This document shows positions 45,982 through 56,105 of a DNA stretch of 64,000 bases, piece after piece (positions within the stretch are counted from its first letter, which is position 1; the number at the start of each line of letters is the position of its first letter). This stretch comes from Lachnospiraceae bacterium. GTDB lineage: Bacteria; Bacillota; Clostridia; Lachnospirales; Lachnospiraceae. Below the pieces are notes generated by a model that worked only from the letters and a program-made list of their open reading frames with translations, did not search any database and had not been told where the DNA came from. The stretch lies in NCBI GenBank assembly GCA_900769115.1, contig CAAGFJ010000056.1, positions 68,746-132,745 on the forward strand. The letters run 5' to 3'. The translations under genes and the position numbers were made by a program.

Positions 45982-46004
45982 TTTGTGCTAAGGAGAAGGG
46001 AAGA

Positions 46005-47435
46005 ATGAAGAAAATAGCTTATATTGCATCGGAGTGTGTTCCGTTTATTAAGACGGGTGGGTTGGCAGATGTTGTTGGAACATTGCCAAAGATTTTTGAT
46101 AAGTCAGAGTATGATGTGCGTATCATTATTCCGAATTATATGTGTATTCCATCCAAGTTTAAGGAAAAGATGCGTTTTATTACGAATTTCCAGTTAGATA
46201 TTGGGGATCACTCTCAATATGTAGGAATTATGTACATGGAATATGAGGGAGTTCCGGTATATTTTATTGACAATGAGTATTATTTTAATGGACTGGCACC
46301 GTATGGGGATACAAAGTGGGATATTGAGAAGTTTTGTTACTTTTCCAAAGCGGCACTTGCTATTTTGCCAGTAGTTGGATTTCGTCCGGATATTGTGCAT
46401 TGCCATGATTGGCAGGCTGGTATGGTGCCGGTATATTTGAAGACGTTATTTGCAGGCAATCCATTCTTTAGCGGAATGAAGTCTATTATGACGATTCATA
46501 ATCTGCAGTTTCAGGGACTCTGGAGCATTGACCATTTGAAGTATTGTACCGGCTTACCGGATTATCTCTTTACGGCTGACAAGCTGGAATTGAATAAAGA
46601 TGCATCCATGCTGAAAGGTGGATTGGTATATGCCGATATTATCACAACGGTTAGTAATACTTATGCTTATGAGATTCAGACCCCATATTACGGAGAGGGC
46701 CTAGATGGTCTTCTTCGTGCAAGAAACCAGTCGTTGGTTGGAATTGTGAATGGTATTGATTATGATATCTATAATCCGGAGAAAGACAAGAATCTTGCCA
46801 AGAATTATACAGTGAAGAATTATAAGAAGAATAAAGCAATGAATAAGACGGCATTACAGAAAGAATTGGGATTGCCGGTGGATAAGAACCAGTTTGTGAT
46901 TGGTATCATTTCCCGGCTGACTGACCAGAAGGGGTTAGATCTTGTAGATGCTGTTATGAACGAGATCTGTCAGGATGGAGTACAGTTTATCGTATTAGGA
47001 ACCGGAGATCCAAGATATGAAGAGATGTTCCGGTATTATCAGAATTTCCATCCAACCAAAGTAAGTGCGAATATCTATTTTTCAGATGCACTTTCCCATA
47101 AGATGTATGGAGCGTGTGATGCAATCTTAGTACCATCCCGGTTTGAACCATGTGGATTGACACAGCTAATGGCATTACGCTACGGCTCACTTCCGATCGT
47201 GCGTGAGACAGGTGGATTGAAGGATACAGTTGTTCCATATAATGAATATGAACAGACAGGAACCGGATTTTCTTTTGCCAATTATAATGCACAGGAATTG
47301 TTACATACAATCAATTATGCAAAGGAAGTATATTATAATCAGAAGAAGAGCTGGGAAGATATGATGGTTCGTGCTATGAATCAGAATTATTCCTGGGTGA
47401 ATTCAGCCAAACAGTATGAGGAATTATACCGTTAG
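46005..47435 (+). CDS. glgA: Glycogen synthase (ADP-glucose type, GT5)
   Basis: The 476-residue glycosyltransferase elongates alpha-1,4-glucan. It has the N-terminal KTGGLADVVG ADP-glucose site, HCHDWQAGMVP, then SRLTDQKGLDL and the C-terminal EPCGLTQLMALRYGSLPIVRETGGL, with the catalytic Glu in SRFEPCGL. I start at ATG 46005 (MKKIAYIASE) after AAGGAGAAGGGA; the extension upstream would include the promoter. No other glg gene is adjacent. Confidence 0.95.
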   Translation: MKKIAYIASECVPFIKTGGLADVVGTLPKIFDKSEYDVRIIIPNYMCIPSKFKEKMRFITNFQLDIGDHSQYVGIMYMEYEGVPVYFIDNEYYFNGLAPYGDTKWDIEKFCYFSKAALAILPVVGFRPDIVHCHDWQAGMVPVYLKTLFAGNPFFSGMKSIMTIHNLQFQGLWSIDHLKYCTGLPDYLFTADKLELNKDASMLKGGLVYADIITTVSNTYAYEIQTPYYGEGLDGLLRARNQSLVGIVNGIDYDIYNPEKDKNLAKNYTVKNYKKNKAMNKTALQKELGLPVDKNQFVIGIISRLTDQKGLDLVDAVMNEICQDGVQFIVLGTGDPRYEEMFRYYQNFHPTKVSANIYFSDALSHKMYGACDAILVPSRFEPCGLTQLMALRYGSLPIVRETGGLKDTVVPYNEYEQTGTGFSFANYNAQELLHTINYAKEVYYNQKKSWEDMMVRAMNQNYSWVNSAKQYEELYR

Positions 47436-47460
47436 CAGATAGAAAGAGGACAGAATAACT

Positions 47461-49206
47461 ATGGCTTTTGATGGAGTAGTGATATCGGATATTGTGAACG
47501 ATATGAGAAGACGGCTGGTAGGGGGACGTATATATAAGATCTATCAGCCGGAAGCAGATGAGATCAATCTGGTGGTTAAGAATCTGAAGACGACCTTTCG
47601 GCTGATGCTGAATGCCAGTGCAACATTGCCGCTGGTATATTTTCTGGAAGAGAATAAGGCGAATCCGGCGGTTGCACCGAATTTTTGTATGTTGCTTCGT
47701 AAGCACATTGGTAATGCACGGATTGTGTCGGTCAGCCAGCCGGGATTAGAGCGGATTATTGCGATTGAGATGGAACATTTAGATGAGATGGGAGATCTGC
47801 GTCGTAAGAAGCTGATCATTGAATTGATGGGTAAGTATAGCAATATCATATTTGTGGATGATCAGAATGTGATCATTGATTCCATTAAACGTATAGGAGC
47901 ACACATTAGCTCGGTAAGGGAAGTGTTACCGGGTTATGATTATGTACTTCCGCCCAACGACAAATATGATGCGATGACACTTACACCGGATATCTTTTAT
48001 AAGGAGATATTAGGTAAGCCGGTTTCTATTGAGAAGGCAATCTATACCTCGATTACCGGATTCTCCAGACTGATTGCAGATGAGATCTGTTATGAAGCGG
48101 GAGTAGATGGTAATTTCAGTACAGATAGTCTGGCTGATGTCAATAAGGATGCTTTGTGGAAAGCGTTTTGCGGTATCAGAGGACGGGTGGAAGAAGGTAA
48201 TTATGAACCGGTTATTGTATATGATGAGGATGAACCGGTTGCATTTTCTGCAATTCCGTTACGGATGTATGAGGATATGACAATACAGCCTTTTACAGAT
48301 ATATCCGATCTGCTGCGGGAATATTATGCAAAGAAGGATAGCTATTCCCGGATGCATCAGAAGTCAACCGATCTGCGGAAAGTGCTTACCACAGCGATTG
48401 AACGTACCTCGAAGAAGTATGATATCCAGCGTAAGCAGCTAAAGGATACGGATAAGCGTGATAAGTACCGGGTTTATGGAGAATTGTTACAGACGTATGG
48501 ATATGAGATTGTCGAAGGAGATACGAAGATTACGGTTACGAATTACTACGACGGACAGGAGATTACCATTCCGTTGGATCCAACCTTAACCGCAGTTGAG
48601 AATGCGAATCGTTATTTTAACAAATATAACAAGTTAAAGCGTACCTATGAGGCATCCCTGCAGCTAGTAGAAGAGAGCAAGCAGATGTTAGAACAGTTGC
48701 TTACTTTGCAGCACAGTATGGAGATGGCATCCTCGGAAGCAGATCTTGCTGAGATCCGAGAGGAGATGGTGCTTGCTGGACTTATGAAAGCAAAGCCAGT
48801 GAAACGAAATGGTGTGAAGAAGGAAGCAAGCCAGCCATTACATTATATCTCGTCGGACGGATTTCATATGTATGTTGGTAAGAATAATCTGCAAAATGAT
48901 CGTCTTACATTTAAGTTTGCTAATGCAAAAGACCTGTGGTTTCATGCAAAGCAGATGCCGGGTTCGCATGTGATCGTGAAGCTGGAAGGTGCAGAGGATG
49001 TTCCGGATGCCACATATGAGGAGGCAGCCCGATTGGCAGCGTATTATTCGTCCGGGAAGACTAGTCCGAAGGTTGAGATTGATTATACAAGGCGTGGTAA
49101 TTTGAAGAAGCCGCCACAGGCAAATCCAGGTTATGTCATATATCACACGAATTATTCAATGGTGGCATTACCTGATATCCGGGGGATAGAAGAGGTGAAA
49201 GGCTGA
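47461..49206 (+). CDS. rqcH: NFACT-family ribosome quality control protein RqcH
   Basis: The 581-residue protein resembles RqcH/FbpA (Rqc2/NEMF), which binds split 50S subunits and directs C-terminal alanine tailing of stalled peptides. It has NFACT-N motifs (MAFDGVVISDIVNDM, VGGRIYKIYQPEADEINLVV), a coiled-coil middle (about 270-440) and the C-terminal NFACT-R domain with HYISSDGFHMYVGKNNLQND, FHAKQMPGSHVIVKLEG and GKTSPKVEIDYTRRGNLKKP. It lies 25 bases after glgA. Older annotation calls it fibronectin-binding protein. Confidence 0.93.
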   Translation: MAFDGVVISDIVNDMRRRLVGGRIYKIYQPEADEINLVVKNLKTTFRLMLNASATLPLVYFLEENKANPAVAPNFCMLLRKHIGNARIVSVSQPGLERIIAIEMEHLDEMGDLRRKKLIIELMGKYSNIIFVDDQNVIIDSIKRIGAHISSVREVLPGYDYVLPPNDKYDAMTLTPDIFYKEILGKPVSIEKAIYTSITGFSRLIADEICYEAGVDGNFSTDSLADVNKDALWKAFCGIRGRVEEGNYEPVIVYDEDEPVAFSAIPLRMYEDMTIQPFTDISDLLREYYAKKDSYSRMHQKSTDLRKVLTTAIERTSKKYDIQRKQLKDTDKRDKYRVYGELLQTYGYEIVEGDTKITVTNYYDGQEITIPLDPTLTAVENANRYFNKYNKLKRTYEASLQLVEESKQMLEQLLTLQHSMEMASSEADLAEIREEMVLAGLMKAKPVKRNGVKKEASQPLHYISSDGFHMYVGKNNLQNDRLTFKFANAKDLWFHAKQMPGSHVIVKLEGAEDVPDATYEEAARLAAYYSSGKTSPKVEIDYTRRGNLKKPPQANPGYVIYHTNYSMVALPDIRGIEEVKG

Positions 49207-49218
49207 TGGCATCCTGCA

Positions 49219-49247
49219 TTGACGAATGACGGGATACTTATTATAAT
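49219..49247 (+). promoter_or_regulatory. purE promoter
   Basis: TTGACG (49219-49224), 17 bases, and a perfect TATAAT (49242-49247), 47 bases before purE. Confidence 0.85.
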
Positions 49248-49294
49248 ATATGCATCCGATTACGGAAGTATAGTGACATGGAGGATATAGGAAT

Positions 49295-49783
49295 ATGAAA
49301 GTGGCAATTATCATGGGTTCAACCAGCGATCTTGCTAAGGTAGAACCAGCAGTTGGAATTTTGAAGAATTATGGTGTAGAAGTCAATGTCCGGTGTTTGT
49401 CTGCACATCGTGCACATCTTGGCCTTTCTGAATTCGTGGAAGAATGTAATGGGAATGGAACGGAGGTCATTATTACTGCGGCTGGCATGGCAGCGGCACT
49501 TCCGGGTGTGGTAGCATCCCAGACGGTATTACCGGTCATTGGTGTTCCACTTTCCGGTTCGGTATTAGATGGAATGGATGCATTGATGTCAATCGTGCAG
49601 ATGCCTTCCGGTATTCCGGTTGCAACCGTTGCAATTAACGGAAGTAAGAATGCCGCTTATCTGGCATTACAGATCATGGCAGTTAAGCATGAGGAGATTA
49701 AGAATCAGTTATTAACAGAGCGCAAAGACATGGAGCAGGCTGCTATGAAAGCGAATGCAGAGGTAATAGAGAAGTTTAAGTAA
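49295..49783 (+). CDS. purE: N5-carboxyaminoimidazole ribonucleotide mutase (PurE)
   Basis: The 162-residue class I PurE moves the carboxylate to give CAIR in purine synthesis. Motifs are IMGSTSDLAKVEPA, LSAHRAHLGLSEF and AAGMAAALPGVVAS. The class I type needs PurK; no purK is next to it. It has its own promoter, and a bidirectional terminator separates it from the convergent purC. Confidence 0.94.
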   Translation: MKVAIIMGSTSDLAKVEPAVGILKNYGVEVNVRCLSAHRAHLGLSEFVEECNGNGTEVIITAAGMAAALPGVVASQTVLPVIGVPLSGSVLDGMDALMSIVQMPSGIPVATVAINGSKNAAYLALQIMAVKHEEIKNQLLTERKDMEQAAMKANAEVIEKFK

Positions 49784-49787
49784 TAAT

Positions 49788-49849
49788 AAAAAGAACTATC
49801 CGATGGAACGTACCGTAATATCGATACGGGAATCGGATAGTTCTTTTTT
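49788..49849. terminator. Bidirectional terminator between purE and purC
   Basis: AAAAAGAACTATCCGAT and ATCGGATAGTTCTTTTTT form a 17-bp perfect stem, with an inner CCGTA/TACGG hairpin in the loop. The A-run on one side and T-run on the other would serve both convergent genes. Confidence 0.94.
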
Positions 49850-49875
49850 GATGTTATGAAATAATCAACAGAGGA

Positions 49876-50760
49876 TTATGCTTCTAACTTCTCGCCGGTA
49901 ATCATTTCATAAGCTTCCAAATACTTATCAATTGTCTTCTGTGCAACATCTTCTGGAAGCTCCCAGTCGTGTTTGCCTTCATTGGCTTTGAGCCAGTCTC
50001 TTGCAAACTGCTTATCGAAGGATGGCTGGCTGTGACCTGCCTCGTAGCCATCTGCTGGCCAGAAACGGGAGCTGTCTGGTGTCAACATTTCATCACCTAA
50101 TACAATGTTGCCATCCTCGTCTAAACCAAATTCAAATTTGGTATCTGCAATGATGATTCCCTTTGTAAGAGCGTAGTCTGCACACTTTTTGTAAAGAGCG
50201 ATCGTATAATCTCTTAACTTGGTTGCGTACTCCAAACCTTTGCCAGGGAATTCTTTCTCTAAATGTTCTACACTCTGCTCAAATGAGATGTTCTCATCAT
50301 GATCACCGATCTCAGCCTTGGTAGAAGGGGTATAGATTGGTTCAGGCAGCTTGTCAGATTCTTTTAAACCTTCTGGAAGAGTGATACCACATACCGTTCC
50401 ATTCTTCTGATAACTAGCCCAGCCACTTCCGGTGATATATCCACGAACGATACATTCTACAGGCAGCATATGCAATTTGCGGCACATCATACTGTTACCG
50501 TCAAACTTTGGCTGCTGGAAGAACTCCGGCATATCCTTTACATCTGCGGATATCATGTGATTTGGAAGAATATCAGAGGTCAGGTCAAACCAGAATTTAG
50601 ACATCTGTGTAAGCACGGTTCCTTTCTTGCTGATAATGTTCTTAAGAATGACATCAAAACAACTGATTCGATCGGTTGCAACCATGATCAGGCTGTCTCC
50701 GTTGTCATAGATCTCGCGTACTTTGCCTTCTTTGATAGGCTTTAATTCCTTTGCACTCAT
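49876..50760 (-). CDS. purC: SAICAR synthetase
   Basis: The 294-residue enzyme joins CAIR to aspartate. Motifs are GKVREIYDNGDSLIMVATDRIS, CIVRGYITGSGWASY, KFEFGLDEDGNIVLGDE and SQPSFDKQFARDWL. I use ATG 50760 (MSAKELKPIKEGK), with GAGG nine bases upstream, rather than the GTG at 50775, which has no ribosome binding site. It is longer than the about 237-residue E. coli type and resembles the yeast-like group. It is the only purine gene here on the minus strand. Confidence 0.94.
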   Translation of the reverse strand: MSAKELKPIKEGKVREIYDNGDSLIMVATDRISCFDVILKNIISKKGTVLTQMSKFWFDLTSDILPNHMISADVKDMPEFFQQPKFDGNSMMCRKLHMLPVECIVRGYITGSGWASYQKNGTVCGITLPEGLKESDKLPEPIYTPSTKAEIGDHDENISFEQSVEHLEKEFPGKGLEYATKLRDYTIALYKKCADYALTKGIIIADTKFEFGLDEDGNIVLGDEMLTPDSSRFWPADGYEAGHSQPSFDKQFARDWLKANEGKHDWELPEDVAQKTIDKYLEAYEMITGEKLEA

Positions 50761-50855
50761 TCCTACATACCTCACAATCTGAATATTTTATAAGCAATAT
50801 TTCCCATTAAGGATAGTAGATTTTTTTCAAAAAATCAAGTCATATCTGCTGAAAT

Positions 50856-50885
50856 TTGCAAATGCATATGTAATTGTGATACAAT
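50856..50885 (+). promoter_or_regulatory. Promoter for the J-TPR/hscC operon
   Basis: TTGCAA (50856-50861), 18 bases, and TACAAT (50880-50885), 43 bases before the start at 50928. Confidence 0.6.
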
Positions 50886-50927
50886 TAAAGGAAAATTAAC
50901 GTGTGTTGAACGTATTGGGAGGAAGTT

Positions 50928-53900
50928 ATGTTCTGGGAGATATTAGGAATTGAACCAACAAAAGAGGAAGAGCGAATCAGGGATGCGTATCGGGCAAAGC
51001 TTCCTCATGTGAATCCGGAGGATGATCAGGAGGGCTTTAAGGAATTACGCCGGGCTTATGAGGAAGCATTGGCATATGCAAGGCAGGTGGAGACAGAAGA
51101 TCTTAAGGAGGAAGGATCGGAGATTCCCTGTAAAAAGAAGGATGGTGTGGATCTGTGGATTGACCGGATCGACCGCATTTATCAGGATGTGAAGACAAGA
51201 AGGGATGTCTCTTTATGGGAAGAATTGTTACACGATCCGATCTGTGATGATTTAGATACCGAATTAGAAGCAGCCGAGAAGCTGTTAGTATATGTGATGG
51301 GTCATTCTTACCTGCCACAGAGCGTGTGGCTTGCAATGGATAGACGGTTTGCATACCGTGAGAATATCGACCAGTTAAAGGAGAAGTTTGCAGAGAATTT
51401 CTTAGATTATATGAAGTGGCAGATGGAGTCGAAGTCTTTTATTGACTATGAATTGTTCGATGGCAAGACGGATAGCAAGGTGGATGAATACATTAATAAG
51501 TTATATGAGACGAGAGGTGCGGCAGAAGATGGTGACTTAGAACGGGTATCCGGGCTGTTGCATGAATTATCTTTGTTTGAGGTAACTCATCCTTATGCAG
51601 AGGTGGAAAAGGCTCGTTACTACATGATGAAGTCGAATCAGATGGGAGCAGAGGGCGAGTCGGATGAAGTGAACGAATATGACAAGAAAGCCTTAGCAAT
51701 CATGGAGGATCTGGATTTCGAATATTCAGATAATACTTATATTGAATGTATCTATGCGAAGACACTGGTTGCGAATCATAAGACAGAAGCTGCCAGACAG
51801 ATATATGAGACGTTATTAGAGAAGAATTCGGAAGATTTTAGCGCAAGTTTGGGAATTGCAACGTGTACGTTTTTGGATGGTGATCCGGAGAAAGCCAAGG
51901 AACAGGTGGAAGAGGTGTTAGAGGATCGCGTACAGGATACGGAATGCCTGGTTCTGCTAGACCGGATCAATGAAGTATTGGTGAAGAAGTACACAGAGAT
52001 ATTAGCAGAAGAAGAGAATCGTGATGTTGTGATCAAGCTTGGATGGTGTTATTATCAGCAGAAAGAATTCGAGAAGGGAATTCAATTGTTAGATAATCTG
52101 GAGGAAGAAGAGGATTATGACTATGTGAACCTGCGTTGCCGTCTCTATCTGGCAAATGAGAATTATGCGGAGGCATTTCCGTATGCTGATAAATGGCTGA
52201 TCATGATTGAAGAGTCCGTTGATGATGGCTCTACGGAGATGAAGAGAAGAAAGAACCGGTTATCGTTGGCGCATTTCTCATTAGGGGTTTGCAATTGGGA
52301 AGTGACATATCGGAATGCAGCGGAAGATGACAAAGAACGGGCATATGCAATAACGAAACAGTATATTGAACAGGCAATTGAAGAAGAAGATAACACATTG
52401 GTTCGGTTGTCTTATATGGAACAGATGGCACGGTTTTATTTAGATGCCAAAGCCTATGAAGCCTGTATTGATATGTGCGATCGTATTATTGAGGAGGACA
52501 GAGGGTTCTTCCCGGCGTATGTGCATCGTCAGAGGGCAAATTATGAGCTGCGCAATGCCAAAGAGATCATTGATGATTATTTCATGTGCATTGAGATCTA
52601 TCCAGATTATGTACCGCCGTATATATTAGCAGCAGAAGTGTTTTACAATTATGATCAGTATGATGATGTAGAACAGGTGATTCAGGCGGCAAAAGATGCA
52701 GGGCTGGAGAGTGACAGCCTGGAATTATACCGTATCCGCTGTATGCATTATAAGGAATTTTCCAAGGAAAATGTACAGACCGCTTTAGAACAGATCAAAC
52801 AATTACGGCAGAAGGTAGCGGAACATGCGGAAGAGACAGATATCGAGGATCTCGCAGACTTAGAGAGAGAATATGCAATATTGAACTGGGATTTAGATCA
52901 GGTAGACCAGACCTTTCAGATTGTGGATGATTATCTGGAGGAACATCCAGATTCGGATACGATGCGTTTATTCAAGATTGATGTCTGTATGAGAGAAAAG
53001 AAAGCAAAAGAAGCACTCCAGCTTGCAAAGAAGATGGCAATGGAACAGCCGGATGATCTGGCAAGAAGAATTAAATTAGGAACCTGCTATGAGGCAGTTG
53101 ACAGACAGCAGGATGCCATTCAGGTATATGAAGAGATATTGCATGTCAATCCGGATTATGTTCCGGCAATCAGACGGTTAATGTATGTCTATAGTTACAT
53201 GAGTAACCGGAATAAAGATCTGGAGTTATGCCGCAAGGGAATTGAATATGCTGACCGTATGCTTGCACTGACAGATTCTTCGGAGGCATATTTGGAGAAG
53301 GGGAATTTGCAGATTGATCTGTATGATCTGGAGGATGCAGTAGATAGCTGTCAGAAAGCGATTGACCGGAATGCGGAAGCATATTATGCGTATAATAATT
53401 TGGGCTGTGCTCTCTTGAAGTTAAGACGGGTAGAGGAAGCGGTGAAGCCATTATTACAGGCGATTGAATTAGACCCGGAACGGGAGCCGTTACCATATAT
53501 GAATCTGGCAGAGTGTTATACCCTGCTCGGAGACTATGATAAGGCGATTGAGATGAACCGCAAGGTATTGCAGTTCCGTCCGAATGCAGAGCGTATCAAA
53601 GAAGATATTGCCAAGCTCTATATGAAAAAGGGAGACTATGACAAAGCGATCGCATATTATAAGAAGCGGATCAAGGCAATTACAGGAAAATATGCCGGCA
53701 ACAGCCGACTGCAAATGCTATGGAACGGGATGGATATACAGGACGAGGATCAGTTGCTGTCTTTATATTGTGATATTGCGGATGTGTACCGGCAGGCAGG
53801 GCGGCAGGATCAGGCAGAAGCTTATTATGATAAAGTGATCGAACGTTGGAAGAATCCACTGAAAACAAAGATATCCTGCGAGCATCTTGCGGATATTGCG

Positions 53901-54404
53901 GAATATTACAGGGATAAAGGAGAATTGGAAAAGGCAGAGAACATAGTTCGTAAGGCATATTGGCGCTGCAGGGATGAGAATGATTCTTATGAGGTCGAGC
54001 ATTTGATGTTTGTGACCGCATCGATTGCATTTTCATTAGGGAAACAGAAAAAGGCGAGAGAAGATGTCATAGGATATTTTATGAGATTCAATAAGCGCAA
54101 CGGAGCAGAGGAAGAGCTGCTTGCAGATAAGCGTTATCAATTGATGTATCTATATGATTATGCCATTATGAGCCTGTGTGCCGGAGATCTCAAAGAGGCA
54201 GAGGAATATATTGACCGGATGGAAGGCTGTAATGTCTGCGTAACGTGTGAATGTATGGAATGTTTTGAGTACTATTTTGCGAAAGGAATGCTTGCCAAGG
54301 TAGAAGGAAGGTTGGACGAGGCGAGGGAATACATTGAGAAAGCCATTGCCATCAAGGGCGATTATCCTTGTGCAGAGTATCAGCTTAGTACATTAAAGAA
54401 ATAG
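50928..54404 (+). CDS. Large J-like domain and TPR protein, likely partner of HscC
   Basis: The 1158-residue protein starts with a J-like domain (about 1-50; MFWEILGIEPTKEEE and FKELRRAYEEALAYA) in which the HPD motif is not conserved: the corresponding residues read NPE (29-31). The rest is almost entirely TPR helical repeats (for example LGCALLKLRRVEEAVKPLLQ, PYMNLAECYTLLGDYDKAIE). Near the C-terminus is a Cys cluster CNVCVTCECMEC (1101-1112). It ends 12 bases before the Hsp70-like gene, so they are probably one operon. J proteins usually stimulate Hsp70 ATPase through HPD; without it the protein may only recruit clients. The overall function is inferred from context. Confidence 0.78.
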   Translation: MFWEILGIEPTKEEERIRDAYRAKLPHVNPEDDQEGFKELRRAYEEALAYARQVETEDLKEEGSEIPCKKKDGVDLWIDRIDRIYQDVKTRRDVSLWEELLHDPICDDLDTELEAAEKLLVYVMGHSYLPQSVWLAMDRRFAYRENIDQLKEKFAENFLDYMKWQMESKSFIDYELFDGKTDSKVDEYINKLYETRGAAEDGDLERVSGLLHELSLFEVTHPYAEVEKARYYMMKSNQMGAEGESDEVNEYDKKALAIMEDLDFEYSDNTYIECIYAKTLVANHKTEAARQIYETLLEKNSEDFSASLGIATCTFLDGDPEKAKEQVEEVLEDRVQDTECLVLLDRINEVLVKKYTEILAEEENRDVVIKLGWCYYQQKEFEKGIQLLDNLEEEEDYDYVNLRCRLYLANENYAEAFPYADKWLIMIEESVDDGSTEMKRRKNRLSLAHFSLGVCNWEVTYRNAAEDDKERAYAITKQYIEQAIEEEDNTLVRLSYMEQMARFYLDAKAYEACIDMCDRIIEEDRGFFPAYVHRQRANYELRNAKEIIDDYFMCIEIYPDYVPPYILAAEVFYNYDQYDDVEQVIQAAKDAGLESDSLELYRIRCMHYKEFSKENVQTALEQIKQLRQKVAEHAEETDIEDLADLEREYAILNWDLDQVDQTFQIVDDYLEEHPDSDTMRLFKIDVCMREKKAKEALQLAKKMAMEQPDDLARRIKLGTCYEAVDRQQDAIQVYEEILHVNPDYVPAIRRLMYVYSYMSNRNKDLELCRKGIEYADRMLALTDSSEAYLEKGNLQIDLYDLEDAVDSCQKAIDRNAEAYYAYNNLGCALLKLRRVEEAVKPLLQAIELDPEREPLPYMNLAECYTLLGDYDKAIEMNRKVLQFRPNAERIKEDIAKLYMKKGDYDKAIAYYKKRIKAITGKYAGNSRLQMLWNGMDIQDEDQLLSLYCDIADVYRQAGRQDQAEAYYDKVIERWKNPLKTKISCEHLADIAEYYRDKGELEKAENIVRKAYWRCRDENDSYEVEHLMFVTASIAFSLGKQKKAREDVIGYFMRFNKRNGAEEELLADKRYQLMYLYDYAIMSLCAGDLKEAEEYIDRMEGCNVCVTCECMECFEYYFAKGMLAKVEGRLDEAREYIEKAIAIKGDYPCAEYQLSTLKK

Positions 54405-54415
54405 AGGATAAGGAT

Positions 54416-56104
54416 ATGATTATAGGAATTGATTTAGGAACTACCAATAGTCTGGTGGCATATTATACAGAAGAAGGACCGAAGATTATTCCGAACCGGT
54501 TAGGAAAGAATCTGACACCATCGGTTGTCAGTGTGGATGAGGAAGGACAGGTGTATATAGGCGAGACGGCCAGAGAACGAATGCTGCTTCATCCGGAAAG
54601 CTCGGCTGCTGTTTTCAAGCGGAGTATGGGAAGTGAGAAGATATATGAGTTGTCTGGAAAGAAGTTCCTTCCGGAAGAACTGTCTGCATTAGTTCTGAAG
54701 ACGTTGAAGGAGGATGCAGAGTGTTATCTACAGGAAGAGGTAACGGAGGCAGTGATCAGTGTACCGGCTTATTTTAACGATGAGCGGCGCAAAGCAACGA
54801 AACGGGCAGGAGAACTGGCAGGGCTTACGGTGGAACGTATCATCAGCGAACCGACCGCAGCGGCAATTGCATATGGTCTTTATCAGAATCATGAGAATGG
54901 TAAGTTCTTGGTCTTTGATTTAGGTGGTGGAACATTTGACGTGTCCATTTTGGAATTGTATGATTCGATCATAGAGGTTCGGGCAGTAGCCGGAGATAAT
55001 TTCTTAGGTGGAGAAGATTTCACCAAAGTGATTGAGCAGATCTTCTATGACAGACATTCGGACATTCAGGCAGACAAGCTGACAGATAAGGAGCAGCGCC
55101 ACATTACCAAACAGGCAGAGAACTGTAAGCTTGGATTCTCCAATAACCGGTATTCCAGGATGATCTGTAAGATTCAGGATGAGACATACGAGATGGAATT
55201 ATCCATGGATGAGTATGAAGCAAAATGTGATGAATTATTAGATAAGATTCGCCAGCCGATCAAGAGAAGTCTTGCAGATGCCAACGTACGGCTTCGGGAC
55301 ATTGACCGGGTCGTGTTGGTAGGTGGTGCAACGAAGCTTCCATTTATCCGCAAGTTTGTTGGCAAGCTGTTCCATAATCTTCCGGATACCTCCATCAACC
55401 CGGATGAGGCGGTTGCTTTAGGGGCTGCAGTTCAGGGTGCCATGAAGGAGAGAAGAGACAGCATCAAGGAAGTGATCCTTACAGATGTATGTCCATTTAC
55501 GTTAGGAACAGAAGTTGTAATTGAGAAAGAGAATGGAAGATACGAGGACGGGCATTTCTGCCCGATTATTGAGCGGAATACCACAATTCCTGCAAGCCGG
55601 ACAGAGCGTCTGTATACAGTGAATGACAACCAGACCCAGATACACTGTAAGGTGCTGCAGGGCGAGAGTCGTTTTGCTTCCAATAATGTATTACTAGGAG
55701 AGATTCAGATCCGGGTTCCAAAGGCAGAAGCGGGAAAAGAAGCGGTGGATGTCACTTACACATATGATGTCAACTCCATATTAGAGGTGGAGATCAAGGT
55801 AGTATCGACCGGAGAGATTACGAAGCAGATCATTAAGACCAATGCCACAGACATGACAGAGGAAGAGATCAAAGAGAGGATGGAAGCTCTTTCTTATTTG
55901 AAGATTCACCCGAGAGATAAGGAAGAGAACAAACTGCTTCTACTGCGGGGAGAACGCCTGTATGAGGAGAGCATTGGAATGGAGCGTATGCAGATAGAGT
56001 ATGAACTTCGTGAGTTTGAAAATGCATTAGATACGCGGGATGACAAGGTGATTGAAGGTGCAAGAAGAGATTTCCGGGAATTTCTTGAGAACTTTTCGGA
56101 GTGA
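54416..56104 (+). CDS. hscC: HscC-type Hsp70 chaperone
   Basis: The 562-residue protein carries a full Hsp70 ATPase domain: GIDLGTTNSLVAYY, VISVPAYFNDERRKATKRAGELAG (shown in part), ISEPTAAAIAYGL, VFDLGGGTFDVSI and VLVGGATKLPFIRKF. The substrate domain is present, but the lid is reduced, so the protein is about 50 residues shorter than DnaK. The pattern ILTDVCPFTLGTEV and IERNTTIPASRTE, and the length, match E. coli HscC (556 residues), which works with J proteins DjlB/DjlC. Here the upstream J-TPR gene is the likely partner. A housekeeping dnaK presumably lies elsewhere. Confidence 0.88.
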   Translation: MIIGIDLGTTNSLVAYYTEEGPKIIPNRLGKNLTPSVVSVDEEGQVYIGETARERMLLHPESSAAVFKRSMGSEKIYELSGKKFLPEELSALVLKTLKEDAECYLQEEVTEAVISVPAYFNDERRKATKRAGELAGLTVERIISEPTAAAIAYGLYQNHENGKFLVFDLGGGTFDVSILELYDSIIEVRAVAGDNFLGGEDFTKVIEQIFYDRHSDIQADKLTDKEQRHITKQAENCKLGFSNNRYSRMICKIQDETYEMELSMDEYEAKCDELLDKIRQPIKRSLADANVRLRDIDRVVLVGGATKLPFIRKFVGKLFHNLPDTSINPDEAVALGAAVQGAMKERRDSIKEVILTDVCPFTLGTEVVIEKENGRYEDGHFCPIIERNTTIPASRTERLYTVNDNQTQIHCKVLQGESRFASNNVLLGEIQIRVPKAEAGKEAVDVTYTYDVNSILEVEIKVVSTGEITKQIIKTNATDMTEEEIKERMEALSYLKIHPRDKEENKLLLLRGERLYEESIGMERMQIEYELREFENALDTRDDKVIEGARRDFREFLENFSE

Positions 56105-56105
56105 C

